64,000 bases of DNA from DASUPK01 sp963800285 (lineage in GTDB: Bacteria; Actinomycetota; Thermoleophilia; Solirubrobacterales; 70-9): assembly GCA_963800285.1 (NCBI GenBank), contig CAWDAL010000008.1, forward strand, positions 120,626 to 184,625, written 5' to 3'. Position 1 is the first letter of the stretch. Each line of letters opens with the position of its first letter. This document shows positions 1 through 7,769 of the stretch, piece after piece. Below the pieces are notes generated by a model. It made no database searches, had not been told where the DNA came from, and worked only from the letters and a program-made list of their open reading frames with translations. The translations under genes and the position numbers were made by a program.

Positions 1-78
1 CAGGAGCTTGCAGATCCGCGAAGAAGGGCACCCCGGGGCCGGTCGTATGGCCCGATGCGTAAGCTTTAGCGACTGCAA

Positions 79-546
79 ATGGACGTTCTAGTACTCATCG
101 ACAAGCTCGACGACCTGGTGCACAACGCGCGCCCGGTCCCACTCACCGATCAGGTGCGTGTCGACCGCGAGGAGATCTATGACCTCCTCGATCAGATGCG
201 CGCCACGATCCCCGAGGAGATCAAGCAGGCCCGCTGGATCGTCAAGGAGCGCCAGGAGATGCTCGCCGAGGCGAAGCGAGAGGCCGAGCGGATCGTCAAG
301 GAGGCCCGCGAACAGCAGGCCCGCCTCGTCGCGAACGAGGAGATCACCCGCCAGGCCGAACGTGCCGCCGAGGAGATCGTCGAGGAAGCGCGCGAGCGCG
401 AGCGTGAGATCCGCCTGGGGGCCGAGGACTACGCCGACGACATCCTCTCGACCCTCGAGGTCAACCTCCAGAAGTTCCTGCAGGCAGTGCAGCGAGGCCG
501 CGACCGGCTCCAGGGCCGCGAGCGCGAGCCCTCGGAGATTGGCTAG
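79..546 (+). CDS. sepIVA: SepIVA-like coiled-coil cell-division protein
   Basis: Charged, almost entirely helical 155-residue protein without signal peptide or membrane segment. An N-terminal block of about 45 residues (LIDKLDDLVHNARPVPLTD, then VDREEIYDLLDQMRATIP) precedes a Glu/Arg/Ala-rich coiled coil (about 50-125) and a C-terminal helix ending QAVQRGRDRL. This plan and the nearby yceD-rpmF-plsX-acpP-rnc-smc genes match mycobacterial SepIVA (Rv2927c), a DivIVA-like septation factor encoded near yceD and smc. The protein is clearly shorter than the mycobacterial one (about 245 residues) because the coiled coil is reduced. Inferred role: cytoplasmic scaffold for septation or polar growth. 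It is separated from yceD by 5 kb of unrelated genes, so the ancestral cluster is interrupted. A generic DivIVA-domain protein is the alternative. Confidence 0.75.
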   Translation: MDVLVLIDKLDDLVHNARPVPLTDQVRVDREEIYDLLDQMRATIPEEIKQARWIVKERQEMLAEAKREAERIVKEAREQQARLVANEEITRQAERAAEEIVEEAREREREIRLGAEDYADDILSTLEVNLQKFLQAVQRGRDRLQGREREPSEIG

Positions 547-557
547 CCGCTCCATCT

Positions 558-627
558 AGGAGCGAAGGGCGAAGCCCGAAGCGACTTGTCGTGGGCGGCG
601 ACGGCAATCTCGCCTGATGGCGAAGCC
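558..627 (+). repeat. GCGAAGC-rich bipartite intergenic repeat, copy 1
   Basis: A 30-nt block (558-587) containing GAGCGAAGGGCGAAGCCC is followed after 29 nt by ATGGCGAAGCC (617-627). The same two blocks, with one mismatch and a 31-nt spacer, recur at 22224-22295, where the second block is the start of rnhB. Both copies lie just after a stop codon. GGGCGAAGCCC is self-complementary around GAA and can form a small stable hairpin. Function unknown. Confidence 0.6.
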
Positions 628-637
628 GGCCCGCCGA

Positions 638-1399
638 CTACTTGGGACTCACGCCCGCGGCCGGTGGCAGGCGCATCGACGCCAGCTGGGTCCTGAGCGT
701 GGTGTCCGGAACGCGGATCGGCCCGCGGGTTGGACGATCGAGATCGCAGGTGACGTAGAGCAGCATCGTCACGAGCACGGCGGCGAGGAAGACGGCGACG
801 ACGCCACGGCCGACGATCGCGAGGTAGGCGGCGAGTAGCCCCAGAGCGAGCGCAGCTCCGAGAACCTCGAGAAACAGGACCGCGTTCGGGACCCGGTTGT
901 TGAGGGCCGCGACTCGAGTCCCCTGGGCGTCGATCATCGCGTTGAGCGCTTCCTCGTAGAGGCGAGGTGCGCTCGCGACGGGCTCAACGGCGAGCGCCTG
1001 ACCGTTCAGGGCCCAGAGCCTGCGCTGGAGCTGATCTTCAGTCTGTGCCGCGTCCGTCTCCTGGCTGCTGCCGGGCGCGTAGTCGGACAGGCGGATGGCG
1101 CTCTCCGTGTACCTCACGAGAAGCCTGAGCGAGCGGCGGCGCGCAGGTTCACTCAGGGTCTGTGCGCGCAGATAGGTCGTCCCGATGGCGTTTGCCTCGT
1201 CGACGATCGCCTGGCGCCGATCTTCGTAGCGGGAAACCGCGAGCGAGAGGCCGAAGGCGAGGATCAGCCCCACGACCCCGAGCAGTGCAGCCTGCAGGAC
1301 CCCGAACGGTTCGCTGAGGCTCTCCGAAAGGTGACGGACGCGGCGTCCCAGAAAAGCGCCGAGCGCCGTGGCCCCGAGGACGATTACCACGAGCGACAA
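638..1399 (-). CDS. DUF4239 (bestrophin-like) membrane protein
   Basis: 253 residues read from a TTG. Hydrophobic segments lie near residues 3-18, 34-55 and 175-215. The segment after the second helix, GLSLAVSRYEDRRQ, is followed by EANAIGTTYLRAQTL; both are typical of DUF4239 membrane proteins, which resemble bestrophins and have no established substrate. The hydrophobic segment continues upstream in frame to about 1440 without ATG, GTG or TTG, so the N-terminus is uncertain. It is transcribed towards sepIVA, and its 3' end abuts the repeat at 558-627. Monocistronic. Function not inferable beyond an inner-membrane protein. Confidence 0.65.
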   Translation of the reverse strand: MSLVVIVLGATALGAFLGRRVRHLSESLSEPFGVLQAALLGVVGLILAFGLSLAVSRYEDRRQAIVDEANAIGTTYLRAQTLSEPARRRSLRLLVRYTESAIRLSDYAPGSSQETDAAQTEDQLQRRLWALNGQALAVEPVASAPRLYEEALNAMIDAQGTRVAALNNRVPNAVLFLEVLGAALALGLLAAYLAIVGRGVVAVFLAAVLVTMLLYVTCDLDRPTRGPIRVPDTTLRTQLASMRLPPAAGVSPK

Positions 1400-1499
1400 C
1401 GCGAGCTCGAAGCTGCTGAGGTCGAAGAAGAAGATGGCGACGGACGCTAGGCCGCTATCCGGACGGCGAAGCGGGTATCCGGGCCGGCGTGGAGTCGAT

Positions 1500-1680
1500 C
1501 ACCTCCATCGTCCGGCTGTGCTCATCGGTCTGACCGTTGCGGCGATCGCAAGGTTGCTGGTGCCCGCACGCCGGCCCATGGGGCTGGTGGGCACCGCGCT
1601 CGCAGGGATCGCGGGCTCGGTCGTGGCGGGGCTGCAGCGCGGTGTCTTCGGCGGCCGGGGCACGCTGGGCACGCGCCGTC
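1500..1680 (+). pseudogene. GlsB/YeaQ/YmgE-like membrane protein relic
   Basis: In one + frame this stretch reads LTVAAIARLLVPARRPMG followed by a Gly/Ala-rich helix ending VFGG. That is the pattern of the small GlsB/YeaQ/YmgE (transglycosylase-associated) membrane proteins: helix, LLVPGR-P-G turn, helix. The start lies in another frame (ITSIVRL) and the third helix cannot be read, so the gene appears frameshifted and decayed. Lies between the DUF4239 gene and a carbonic anhydrase relic. Confidence 0.4.
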
Positions 1681-1717
1681 GCTGGCTCTGGCCACGACGC
1701 GCCAACCGGTCGATCCG

Positions 1718-2115
1718 TCAGCCGCTCGGCGACACGGGTGGCGCCACCAGCCGCACCCGGCCGTTGGGGACGTTGTAGATCGCTGGAACGACCCATACCG
1801 TGCCCGCCCGGATCGCAGGCTTGACGATCGGATCCCTGTTGGCGAGCTCCGTGGCCTGGTTGCTGGCGTTGGCCGAGGTGCACGCCTGGAGGGTGCGCTG
1901 GCTCGGGCGCGCAGCTGGAGCTTGTTCGCGCGGTAGCGCTTGTTGCCGCCCTGCAACAGGTGGAGCGCGGCCTTGGGCGTGGCCGGATGTGGCGCCCTGC
2001 CTCCCTTGCCCGGCGCAGCGATCGCGTCGACCGCGGCGGCCGGAACGATCGCGGCCACGCTCACTGTGCCCGCGCGCGTCAGAAACTTGCGCCGGGAAAG
2101 GCTCTCCTCCGACAT
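1718..2115 (-). pseudogene. Tat-exported beta-carbonic anhydrase, deleted and frameshifted
   Basis: Begins with a good ribosome-binding site (GGAGGAGG on the minus strand, 2118-2127) and ATG at 2115. The N-terminus carries a twin-arginine signal (SRRKFLTRAG) followed by the first helix of a beta-carbonic anhydrase (ALHLLQGGNKRYRANK). About 25 residues later the homologous reading continues in another frame with the C-terminus of the family (ELANRDPIVKPAIRAG, then VVPAIYNVPNGRVRLV). The zinc-binding core (Cys-x-Asp and His-x2-Cys motifs) is absent, so well over 100 residues are deleted. Intact relatives are secreted and hydrate CO2; this copy cannot be active. Confidence 0.6.
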
Positions 2116-2165
2116 CGGTCTCCTCCTCCGTCTGGGCCGTCCACCGTACAACTAGGCTCCGACCC

Positions 2166-3146
2166 ATGGACGAGGATCTGAGCCTCGGCGTCTCGGCCGT
2201 CCTCGCCGAGCAGGGCGTCGACGCCGGGGCAATCGAAATCCGTCCGATCCCTGGTGGCGCCTCGCGCGAGACCTGGCTGGTCGGCGGGGAGCGCGGGAGG
2301 TGGGTCCTGAGGCGCGATCCGAAGGGATCCGTGTCCCTGGTGCCGATCGGCGAGGAGTTCGGCCTGATCGAGCGGGCGGCAGCCGCGGGCGTCCCGGTAC
2401 CGGCGCCGCTCGCCCTGGAGCCCGATGGAGGGAGGTTCGGCACTCCGGGAATGCTGATGTCCTTCGTTGCGGGGACGTCGGTCGCACCGCGCATCCTCCG
2501 CAAGCCGGAGTTCGAGGAGGCCCGGAGGCGGCTCTCCGCGCAGCTGGGCGAGGCGCTCGCTCGAATCCACGCGATCGATCCCGCGGGCCTCGACGGGCTC
2601 CTGCCGGCGAGCGCGGACAATCCCGCAATCGCGCAGATCGACGAGTGGGAGCGCCAGCTCGACGAGATCGGCGAGCCGCTGCCGGCGGTCGAGCTGGGCC
2701 TGCGCTGGCTCCGCGCCCACGCTCCCGCGCCCGCGGAGCCGCACCTCGTCCACGGCGACTTCCGCCTCGGCAACTTCATCGTCGACGAGGACGGCCTCGC
2801 CGCCGTGATCGACTGGGAGCTTGCGCACCTCGGGGACCCCGCCGAGGACATCGGCTGGCTCTGCATCCGCTCCTGGCGCTTCGGCAACGACGATCAGCCG
2901 GTGGCCGGCGTCGGCCAACTCGATGAGTTCATCGAGGCCTACGAGGCGGCCGGCGGAGCGACCGTCGACCGCGAGCGGCTGCGCTACTGGGAGGCCTTCG
3001 GCAACGTCAAGTGGGCGATCATCTGCGCCCGCCAGGCCCACGACCACCTCACGGGCGTCCGGCGGAGCCACGAGCTCGCCTCGCTCGGCCGGCGGATCTG
3101 CGAGCCGGAGTGGGACATGCTGGAGCTGATTCGGGAGATGGTGTGA
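2166..3146 (+). CDS. APH-family phosphotransferase (ACAD10/11-like)
   Basis: 326 residues from ATG 2166. Kinase-fold protein of the aminoglycoside phosphotransferase family. Visible motifs are the nucleotide-binding strand (WVLRRDPKGS, about residue 45), the catalytic loop HGDFRLGNFIVDEDG (about 198-212) and the metal-binding VIDWELAHLGDPAEDIGW (about 217-234). The last motif is the form seen in the phosphotransferase domain of ACAD10/ACAD11 and its bacterial homologues, which are thought to phosphorylate 4-hydroxyacyl-CoAs rather than antibiotics. The next gene (DUF6285) overlaps by one base, and this pair often travels with acyl-CoA dehydrogenases. TAGGCT at 2153-2158 lies 7 nt before the ATG, suggesting a leaderless transcript. 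Aminoglycoside resistance is unlikely. Confidence 0.8.
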   Translation: MDEDLSLGVSAVLAEQGVDAGAIEIRPIPGGASRETWLVGGERGRWVLRRDPKGSVSLVPIGEEFGLIERAAAAGVPVPAPLALEPDGGRFGTPGMLMSFVAGTSVAPRILRKPEFEEARRRLSAQLGEALARIHAIDPAGLDGLLPASADNPAIAQIDEWERQLDEIGEPLPAVELGLRWLRAHAPAPAEPHLVHGDFRLGNFIVDEDGLAAVIDWELAHLGDPAEDIGWLCIRSWRFGNDDQPVAGVGQLDEFIEAYEAAGGATVDRERLRYWEAFGNVKWAIICARQAHDHLTGVRRSHELASLGRRICEPEWDMLELIREMV

Positions 3147-3508
3147 TGCAGGACAGGCCAACCGCCGCGGAGCTGCTCGACTCGGTCGCGGAGTACCTGT
3201 TCGCCGAGCTTCGGCCGGAGGTGCCACGCGAGCAGCGCTTCAAGGTGCTCGTGGCCGCGAACGTCTGCGCCGTGGTGGCGCGAGAGCACAGGGCGGGGGA
3301 GCGGCCGGATCGCGAGGACCTGGCGCTCTTCGGGGAGCTGCTGGGGAAGGAGGTCGAGGATCCGCGAGCCGCCGCCGCGGAGCTCTCCGAGCGGATCCGG
3401 TCGGGCGAGCTCGACGACCGGATCGGCGAGCTGGCGCCACGTCTCGAGGCGCATGTGCGCCGCAAGCTCGAGACGGCCCGGCCCGGCTACGCCGAGGGCG
3501 GCGCCTGA
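3146..3508 (+). CDS. DUF6285 protein
   Basis: 120 residues. The ATG shares its A with the TGA of the phosphotransferase gene (TGATG), so translation is probably coupled. Helical, acidic, cytoplasmic; begins MQDRPTAAELLDSVAEYL and contains a RFKVLVAANVCAVVARE helix, the pattern of the DUF6285 family, which is usually encoded directly after an ACAD11-like phosphotransferase. No catalytic motif is visible. Inferred to be an accessory partner of the kinase. Its GC-rich 3' end runs directly into the promoter region of the next secreted protein. Confidence 0.7.
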   Translation: MQDRPTAAELLDSVAEYLFAELRPEVPREQRFKVLVAANVCAVVAREHRAGERPDREDLALFGELLGKEVEDPRAAAAELSERIRSGELDDRIGELAPRLEAHVRRKLETARPGYAEGGA

Positions 3509-3615
3509 GGTCAAGCGCAACTCTCGCCGGGCATCGGGTTGAAAAGTGTGAGTCGCAATTGGCACGTATGCTCGTGCGAACCACAGGAAGCAACCCACAG
3601 GGAGAGACCAACATT

Positions 3616-4056
3616 ATGCGACGTCTCAAGAAGCACCTTTCGCCGGGGCTCATCCTCGGACTGATCGCAATCGTCGTCGCCGTGGGCGGCAGCTCGTTCG
3701 CGATCGCGCAGACCGGCAAGAAGGAGACGCTGAGGACGCGGTTCGGCGGGGCCACCCAACAGGTGGTCCAGGCCGTCAACCTGCTTCCGCAGACCACCAA
3801 CAACGGTATCTCCGACTTCACGGTCACCTGCCCGACGAGCTCGAAGCTGGGCGAGGGTGTGGCGATCGGCGGCGGAGTGATCGACCCGCGGCCCCCGGAC
3901 AGCACCAGGAACATGGCACCGCTCAGCCAGAAGACCGACGGCCCGAAGGGCACGGAAGCCTGGCTCTTCGAGTTCGACAACGACACGAATGTCGCCCTGC
4001 CGGTCGAGCTGCGCGTGCTCTGCACGTACAGCAAGCTGAACACCAAGCGCGGCTAG
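3616..4056 (+). CDS. secreted protein with N-terminal signal anchor, unknown
   Basis: 146 residues from ATG 3616, preceded by GGGAGAG at 3600-3606. N-terminus MRRLKKHLSPG precedes one hydrophobic segment (about 10-30, LILGLIAIVVAVGGSSFAIA), i.e. a signal peptide or anchor. The exported part has two Cys (VTCPTS and VLCTYS) that could form a disulfide. The same start (basic residues, SP, one hydrophobic helix with VAVGG) occurs in the proteins at 14701, 17502 and 42689, so it is probably a distant member of that exported family, but it lacks the Asn-Ala-Thr repeats. Function unknown. Confidence 0.6.
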   Translation: MRRLKKHLSPGLILGLIAIVVAVGGSSFAIAQTGKKETLRTRFGGATQQVVQAVNLLPQTTNNGISDFTVTCPTSSKLGEGVAIGGGVIDPRPPDSTRNMAPLSQKTDGPKGTEAWLFEFDNDTNVALPVELRVLCTYSKLNTKRG

Positions 4057-4091
4057 CTGCCCGCGTCACCCCGGGCCGGAGACGGCCGAGG

Positions 4092-4125
4092 GAACGGCCC
4101 CCTTTCGGAGGGGGCCGTTCTCATT
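4092..4125. terminator. bidirectional intrinsic terminator
   Basis: Perfect 11-bp stem (GAACGGCCCCC / GGGGGCCGTTC) with a 7-nt loop, followed by TCATTT on the + strand. It lies between the convergent genes ending at 4056 and 4121 and can serve both. Confidence 0.8.
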
Positions 4126-4978
4126 TCAGCTCCGTCTCATGGGTTCCCGCGCGACCCGCATCGGTCTTCTCGTAGAAGCGGCCGAGCAACTCGAGCGTCT
4201 CGTCGGGATCGGCAGAGGTGTAGGCGTTCCAGGCCTCGTTGCGGAGCTGCTCGTCGAGCGTCTTGCCGACCGTGTCGAGGATCGTCTGCTTCGCCGAGCG
4301 GACGGCGCGCTGGGAGTTGCGCAGGATCTGGCGCGCGAGGGTCTCCGCCTCCACCATCAGCCTCTCGTGCGGAACCACCTTCGACACCAGGTTGCACTGC
4401 AGGGCCCGCTGTGCGTCGATCGGCTCGGCGGTGAGCAGCATCTCCAGCGCGATGCCGGTGCCGCAGGTGTTGACCAGCCGCACGATGCCCCCGTCGCCGT
4501 GGTGGAAGCCGCGACGCGCCTCGAAGGACCCGAACATCGCCCGGTCAGATGCGATCCGGATGTCGCAGGCGAGGGCGGTCTCCAGGCCGCCTGCCAGAGC
4601 CCAGCCGTTGATCGCGCCGACGATCGGCTTGTAGATCCGGTGCATGCCGCGCGTGAAGCCGTTCAGGCCGAGTTCCACGATCTCGCGGATGTCGGTCACA
4701 TCGCTGTCCGCGACGATCGGGGGGATGTACTCCTTCAGGTCCGCTCCGGCGCAGAACGCGTCCCCGGCGCCGGTCAGGATCGCGACGTCGACCGAGTCGT
4801 CCTCGGCGAAATCGGCCCAGGCCGCGATCATCGCCCGGTGGACCTCGGGGCTGACGGCGTTCCGGGCCTCGGGCCGGTTGATCGTCACGTACGCGATCCG
4901 GTCGCGCTTCTCGTAGAGGACGACGCCCTCGTCGGCCGAGGGCGGGGGTCCGGGCTTCTCGGGGTTGTGATGGGCCAT
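4121..4978 (-). CDS. enoyl-CoA hydratase/isomerase family protein
   Basis: 285 residues, preceded by AAGGAGAGGG. Crotonase fold: INRPEARNAV at about 34-43, oxyanion-hole segments FCAGADLKEY (about 75) and GWALAGGLETALACD (about 124-138). Glu occurs at both positions used for catalysis in enoyl-CoA hydratase (GGLETAL and GSFEARRG), so hydratase activity is plausible. Ends with the usual helical trimerisation region. Expected to act on an acyl-CoA in the cytoplasm, in beta-oxidation or aromatic degradation; the exact substrate cannot be told. Stands alone; the next upstream gene on this strand is a methyltransferase about 60 nt away. Confidence 0.85.
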   Translation of the reverse strand: MAHHNPEKPGPPPSADEGVVLYEKRDRIAYVTINRPEARNAVSPEVHRAMIAAWADFAEDDSVDVAILTGAGDAFCAGADLKEYIPPIVADSDVTDIREIVELGLNGFTRGMHRIYKPIVGAINGWALAGGLETALACDIRIASDRAMFGSFEARRGFHHGDGGIVRLVNTCGTGIALEMLLTAEPIDAQRALQCNLVSKVVPHERLMVEAETLARQILRNSQRAVRSAKQTILDTVGKTLDEQLRNEAWNAYTSADPDETLELLGRFYEKTDAGRAGTHETELK

Positions 4979-5036
4979 CCCTCTCCTTTCTGCGTCAGGT
5001 TGTGTCCGGCTGTCGGACGGAACTCGACGCAGTTCG

Positions 5037-5579
5037 CTAGTCGTAGGTCGCCGTGACTACCGCCAGGTCGTCCGCGGTCCAGGTGATCTCGCCGCCGCAC
5101 CACTCGGCGAGCTCCTCGGCGGTGTCCGGGAAGTCGAAGCCCTCTTCGATCGGGGTCACCTGAGGCTCGGCCTTCACGACGTCGCCAATCACCAGAGCGC
5201 GCGACTGCTCACGGACGCGGCGAAAGAGCAGATGCTTCTGGTCATCGGTGAGGTGGTGCACCGAGAGCACCGAGATCACGAGATCCCACGGGCCATCCGG
5301 CAGCGGGTCCTCCATGCGGGCGAGCTGGACGTCGTCGTACTCCTCGCGTAGCCGGTAGACCATGTTCGTATCCGAGTCCAGTCCGATCACCCAGGCCTCC
5401 GGATAGGCCTCGAGCAGCACCCTGGTCGTCTCGCCGGTGCCCATCCCGAGCTCGAGGACGCGGTCGGGAGCGAACGGAATCGCGTCCACCGCGGCCCGCT
5501 GCAGCTGGTCATAGCGTGGGACCTCGGCCCGGATCTCCTCCAGGTAGGTCTCGGGATTCCAGTGGAATTGCGCGCACAC
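5037..5579 (-). CDS. SAM-dependent class I methyltransferase
   Basis: 180 residues from GTG 5579. Rossmann-fold methyltransferase: motif I RVLELGMGTGETTR (about 41-54), acidic motif II at IGLDSDTNMV, motif IV-like DLVISVLSVHHLTDD (about 99-113). This is the Methyltransf_25/UbiE-type core with no extra domain, so a small-molecule substrate is more likely than RNA, but it cannot be named. It is divergent from yceD with only 24 bp between the proposed starts, so the two promoters must overlap. Confidence 0.8.
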   Translation of the reverse strand: MCAQFHWNPETYLEEIRAEVPRYDQLQRAAVDAIPFAPDRVLELGMGTGETTRVLLEAYPEAWVIGLDSDTNMVYRLREEYDDVQLARMEDPLPDGPWDLVISVLSVHHLTDDQKHLLFRRVREQSRALVIGDVVKAEPQVTPIEEGFDFPDTAEELAEWCGGEITWTADDLAVVTATYD

Positions 5580-5603
5580 GGTGTCTCGCTACCCTCGCAG
5601 CGA

Positions 5604-6125
5604 GTGTATGCGGAAGGCGGAATCGTCGATCTGGAGCGGATGGCGCTGTCCTCCGGCCAGGCCCGCGCGCTCGATCTCGAGATCGGCCTCGACCCGATCG
5701 AGCTCGGCGGCCAGGACTACGAGCCGGCCGGAGGAGGCAGCGAGGCCAGGCTCGACGTCTCCCGGACCAGCACCGGACACGCGCTCCGCCTGCGCTTCGC
5801 GACCGAGCTGACCGGTCCCTGCGTGCGGTGCCTCGAGCCGGCCGCCACGGAGATCCGGATCGACGCCCGCGAGGTCGACCAGCCCACCAGCCGTGACGAG
5901 GAGCTGCTCAGCCCGTATGTCACCGAGGGCGAGCTGGACGTCGGCCGCTGGGCGAACGATGCAGTCGTGCTGGCGCTTCCGGAGCAGCCGCTCTGCCGCC
6001 CTGACTGCGCCGGCCTCTGTGCGGTCTGCGGTGAGTCCCTGAACGACGCCGACCCCGAGGCCCATCGCCACCAGACCGGCGGCGATCCGCGGATGGCGAA
6101 GCTCAGGGATCTGAAGCTGGAGTAG
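5604..6125 (+). CDS. yceD: YceD/DUF177 protein (large-subunit rRNA accumulation)
   Basis: 173 residues. Start chosen at GTG 5604 because the DUF177 N-terminus (IVDLERMALSSGQARALDLE) precedes the first ATG (5640), and TACCCT (5590-5595) lies 8 nt before this GTG, a leaderless arrangement. The domain has CVRCLE near the middle and a Cys-rich tail (CRPDCAGLCAVCG) likely to bind zinc. YceD is needed for normal 23S rRNA accumulation in E. coli and is widely encoded next to rpmF, as here (17 nt upstream). Confidence 0.88.
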   Translation: MYAEGGIVDLERMALSSGQARALDLEIGLDPIELGGQDYEPAGGGSEARLDVSRTSTGHALRLRFATELTGPCVRCLEPAATEIRIDAREVDQPTSRDEELLSPYVTEGELDVGRWANDAVVLALPEQPLCRPDCAGLCAVCGESLNDADPEAHRHQTGGDPRMAKLRDLKLE

Positions 6126-6141
6126 CTACCATGCCGCCCTC

Positions 6142-6363
6142 ATGGCGGTCCCCAAGAAGAGACAGTCGAGGACGCGGCGCGACAAGCGGCGCGCCCAGCA
6201 CAAGGCCAAGACGCCGCGGCTGAACGAGTGCCCGCGCTGCCATAGCCCGCGCCTGCCGCACCGCGTCTGCCCGACCTGCGGCACCTACGCGGGGCGTGAA
6301 GTGATCCGCCACGAGACACCCGACACCGCGCCGGCGGCCCAGCAGCCCTCACCGCAGGACTAG
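6142..6363 (+). CDS. rpmF: 50S ribosomal protein L32
   Basis: 73 residues. Typical L32 start (AVPKKRQSRTRRDKRRAQHK) and zinc ribbon with CPRC and CPTC pairs, so this is the zinc-binding (C+) form. Its tail is about ten residues longer than usual. Structural component of the large ribosomal subunit. TACCAT at 6127-6132 lies 9 nt before the ATG and there is no clear Shine-Dalgarno, so L32 may also be made from its own leaderless transcript besides read-through from yceD. Confidence 0.97.
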   Translation: MAVPKKRQSRTRRDKRRAQHKAKTPRLNECPRCHSPRLPHRVCPTCGTYAGREVIRHETPDTAPAAQQPSPQD

Positions 6364-6439
6364 ATGCGAGGGTGCTCCGATGATGCGAGGGCGCGCCGTC
6401 GGGCGCGACCCGTTTGATGTGGGAGGAGCAACCCGCTAA

Positions 6440-7480
6440 ATGGCGAAGCCGTCCCCGCCACCGGTTGCACTAGACGGCTATGGGACGGACGCCGGTCCCG
6501 AGGTCGTCGTCGAGGGGGCGCGGCTGGCGGCCGCCGACGGGATCCCGGTCCGGATCTTCGGACCGGCCTCGCTGCATACGCCCGACGGCGTCGAGCTCGA
6601 TCCGACCACCGACTGGATCGGCAACGAGGCGGAGCCGGTCGCGGCCGTGCGCGCGACTCCCGAGGCCTCGATCGTCCGCGGCGCGGCGGCGGTTGCTGAC
6701 GGGCGGTGCAGCTCCCTGGTCAGCGCCGGGTCCACCGGGGCGACCATGACCGCGGCCCTCTTCGCGCTGAAGCGCGCGCAGGGGGTCCACCGCCCGGCCC
6801 TCGCCGTTCAGATCCCGGTGCCCGGGTCCGATCGCCCGCCCCTGCTCTTTCTCGACTGCGGAGCGAACACCGACGTCCGCCCCCAGCACCTGATCCAGTT
6901 CGCCTTCCTCGGCTCGGCGTTCAGCGCGGCCGTGCTCGGGGTCGAGAGCCCCCGCGTCGCGCTGCTCTCGGTCGGGGAGGAGCAGAAGAAGGGGCGCGCC
7001 GACGTGGTCGAGGCCCACGAGGCGCTGACCGGGGCTGAGGGAGTCCGCTTCATCGGGAACCTCGAGGGGCGCGACCTGCTCACCGGCGAGGCCGATGTGG
7101 TCGTCACCGACGGCTTCACCGGCAACGTCGCCCTGAAGACGCTCGAGGGGACGGCGCGCGCCGTCGCCGACGGAGTCCGGGCGGCCGCCCGCTCCGGTCC
7201 GCTCGCGGCCACCGGCGGTCTGCTGCTGCGCCCGGCGCTCGGAGGCCTGCGAGCCGCGATGGACCCGAACGCGGTCGGCGGGGCGATCCTGCTGGGCCTG
7301 CGCGGGGTGGCGGTCGTGGCGCACGGCAGCTCGACGCCGGAGGGGATCGCGAACGCGGTCAGGCTGGCCGACCGAGCCGTGCGAGAGCATGCCGTCGAGC
7401 GCACGGGCGAGCTCCTGGCCTCGGCGGGCGCCACCCGGGACGCCCTGCGCGAAAGCCCGTCCGAGACAGCGGACCGATAG
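6440..7480 (+). CDS. plsX: phosphate acyltransferase PlsX
   Basis: 346 residues, preceded by GGGAGGAG at 6420-6427. PlsX makes acyl-phosphate from acyl-ACP for phosphatidic acid synthesis at the inner face of the membrane. Recognisable blocks: SAGSTGATMTAALFALKR, LFLDCGANTDVRP, VALLSVGEEQKKG, FIGNLEGRDLL and VVTDGFTGNVALKTLEG. The N-terminal signature is divergent: the usual AVDAMGGDHGP reads ALDGYGTDAGP. Standard cluster rpmF-plsX-acpP-rnc. The ATGGCGAAGCC start is identical to the second half of the repeats at 617 and 22285. Confidence 0.93.
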   Translation: MAKPSPPPVALDGYGTDAGPEVVVEGARLAAADGIPVRIFGPASLHTPDGVELDPTTDWIGNEAEPVAAVRATPEASIVRGAAAVADGRCSSLVSAGSTGATMTAALFALKRAQGVHRPALAVQIPVPGSDRPPLLFLDCGANTDVRPQHLIQFAFLGSAFSAAVLGVESPRVALLSVGEEQKKGRADVVEAHEALTGAEGVRFIGNLEGRDLLTGEADVVVTDGFTGNVALKTLEGTARAVADGVRAAARSGPLAATGGLLLRPALGGLRAAMDPNAVGGAILLGLRGVAVVAHGSSTPEGIANAVRLADRAVREHAVERTGELLASAGATRDALRESPSETADR

Positions 7481-7495
7481 GCGATAATCAGAGCA

Positions 7496-7744
7496 ATGGA
7501 ACGCGAAGAGGTGATGACGCTGGTCCGGAACCACCTGACCACCGAGCTCGAGGTGGCGCCGGAGAAGATCCAGCCCGAGACCAGGTTCCGCGAGGATCTC
7601 GACGCCGACTCGCTCGACCTCTACGAGCTCGTCATGGAGCTCGAGGACCGCTACGGGATCCGGGTCAGCGAGGAGGAGGCGGCCGACATCGAGACCGTGG
7701 GCGACGCGGTCGATTTCGTCTGCGCACGGGTTCCGGCGACGTAG
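7496..7744 (+). CDS. acpP: acyl carrier protein
   Basis: 82 residues, acidic, four-helix ACP. The phosphopantetheine serine is in DADSLDLYELVMELED (about residue 39). Carrier of growing acyl chains and acyl donor to PlsX. GATAAT at 7483-7488 lies 7 nt before the ATG, so acpP probably has an internal leaderless promoter inside the end of plsX, which would allow ACP to be made in excess of its neighbours. Stop at 7744 is 25 nt before rnc. Confidence 0.95.
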   Translation: MEREEVMTLVRNHLTTELEVAPEKIQPETRFREDLDADSLDLYELVMELEDRYGIRVSEEEAADIETVGDAVDFVCARVPAT

Positions 7745-7769
7745 CGGGAGGAGCGAGCGAGCTGATCAG

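Noticed and set aside
2166..3146. Aminoglycoside resistance gene
   Set aside because: The motif context (VIDWELAHLGDPAEDIGW and DUF6285 partner) fits acyl-CoA-linked phosphotransferases.
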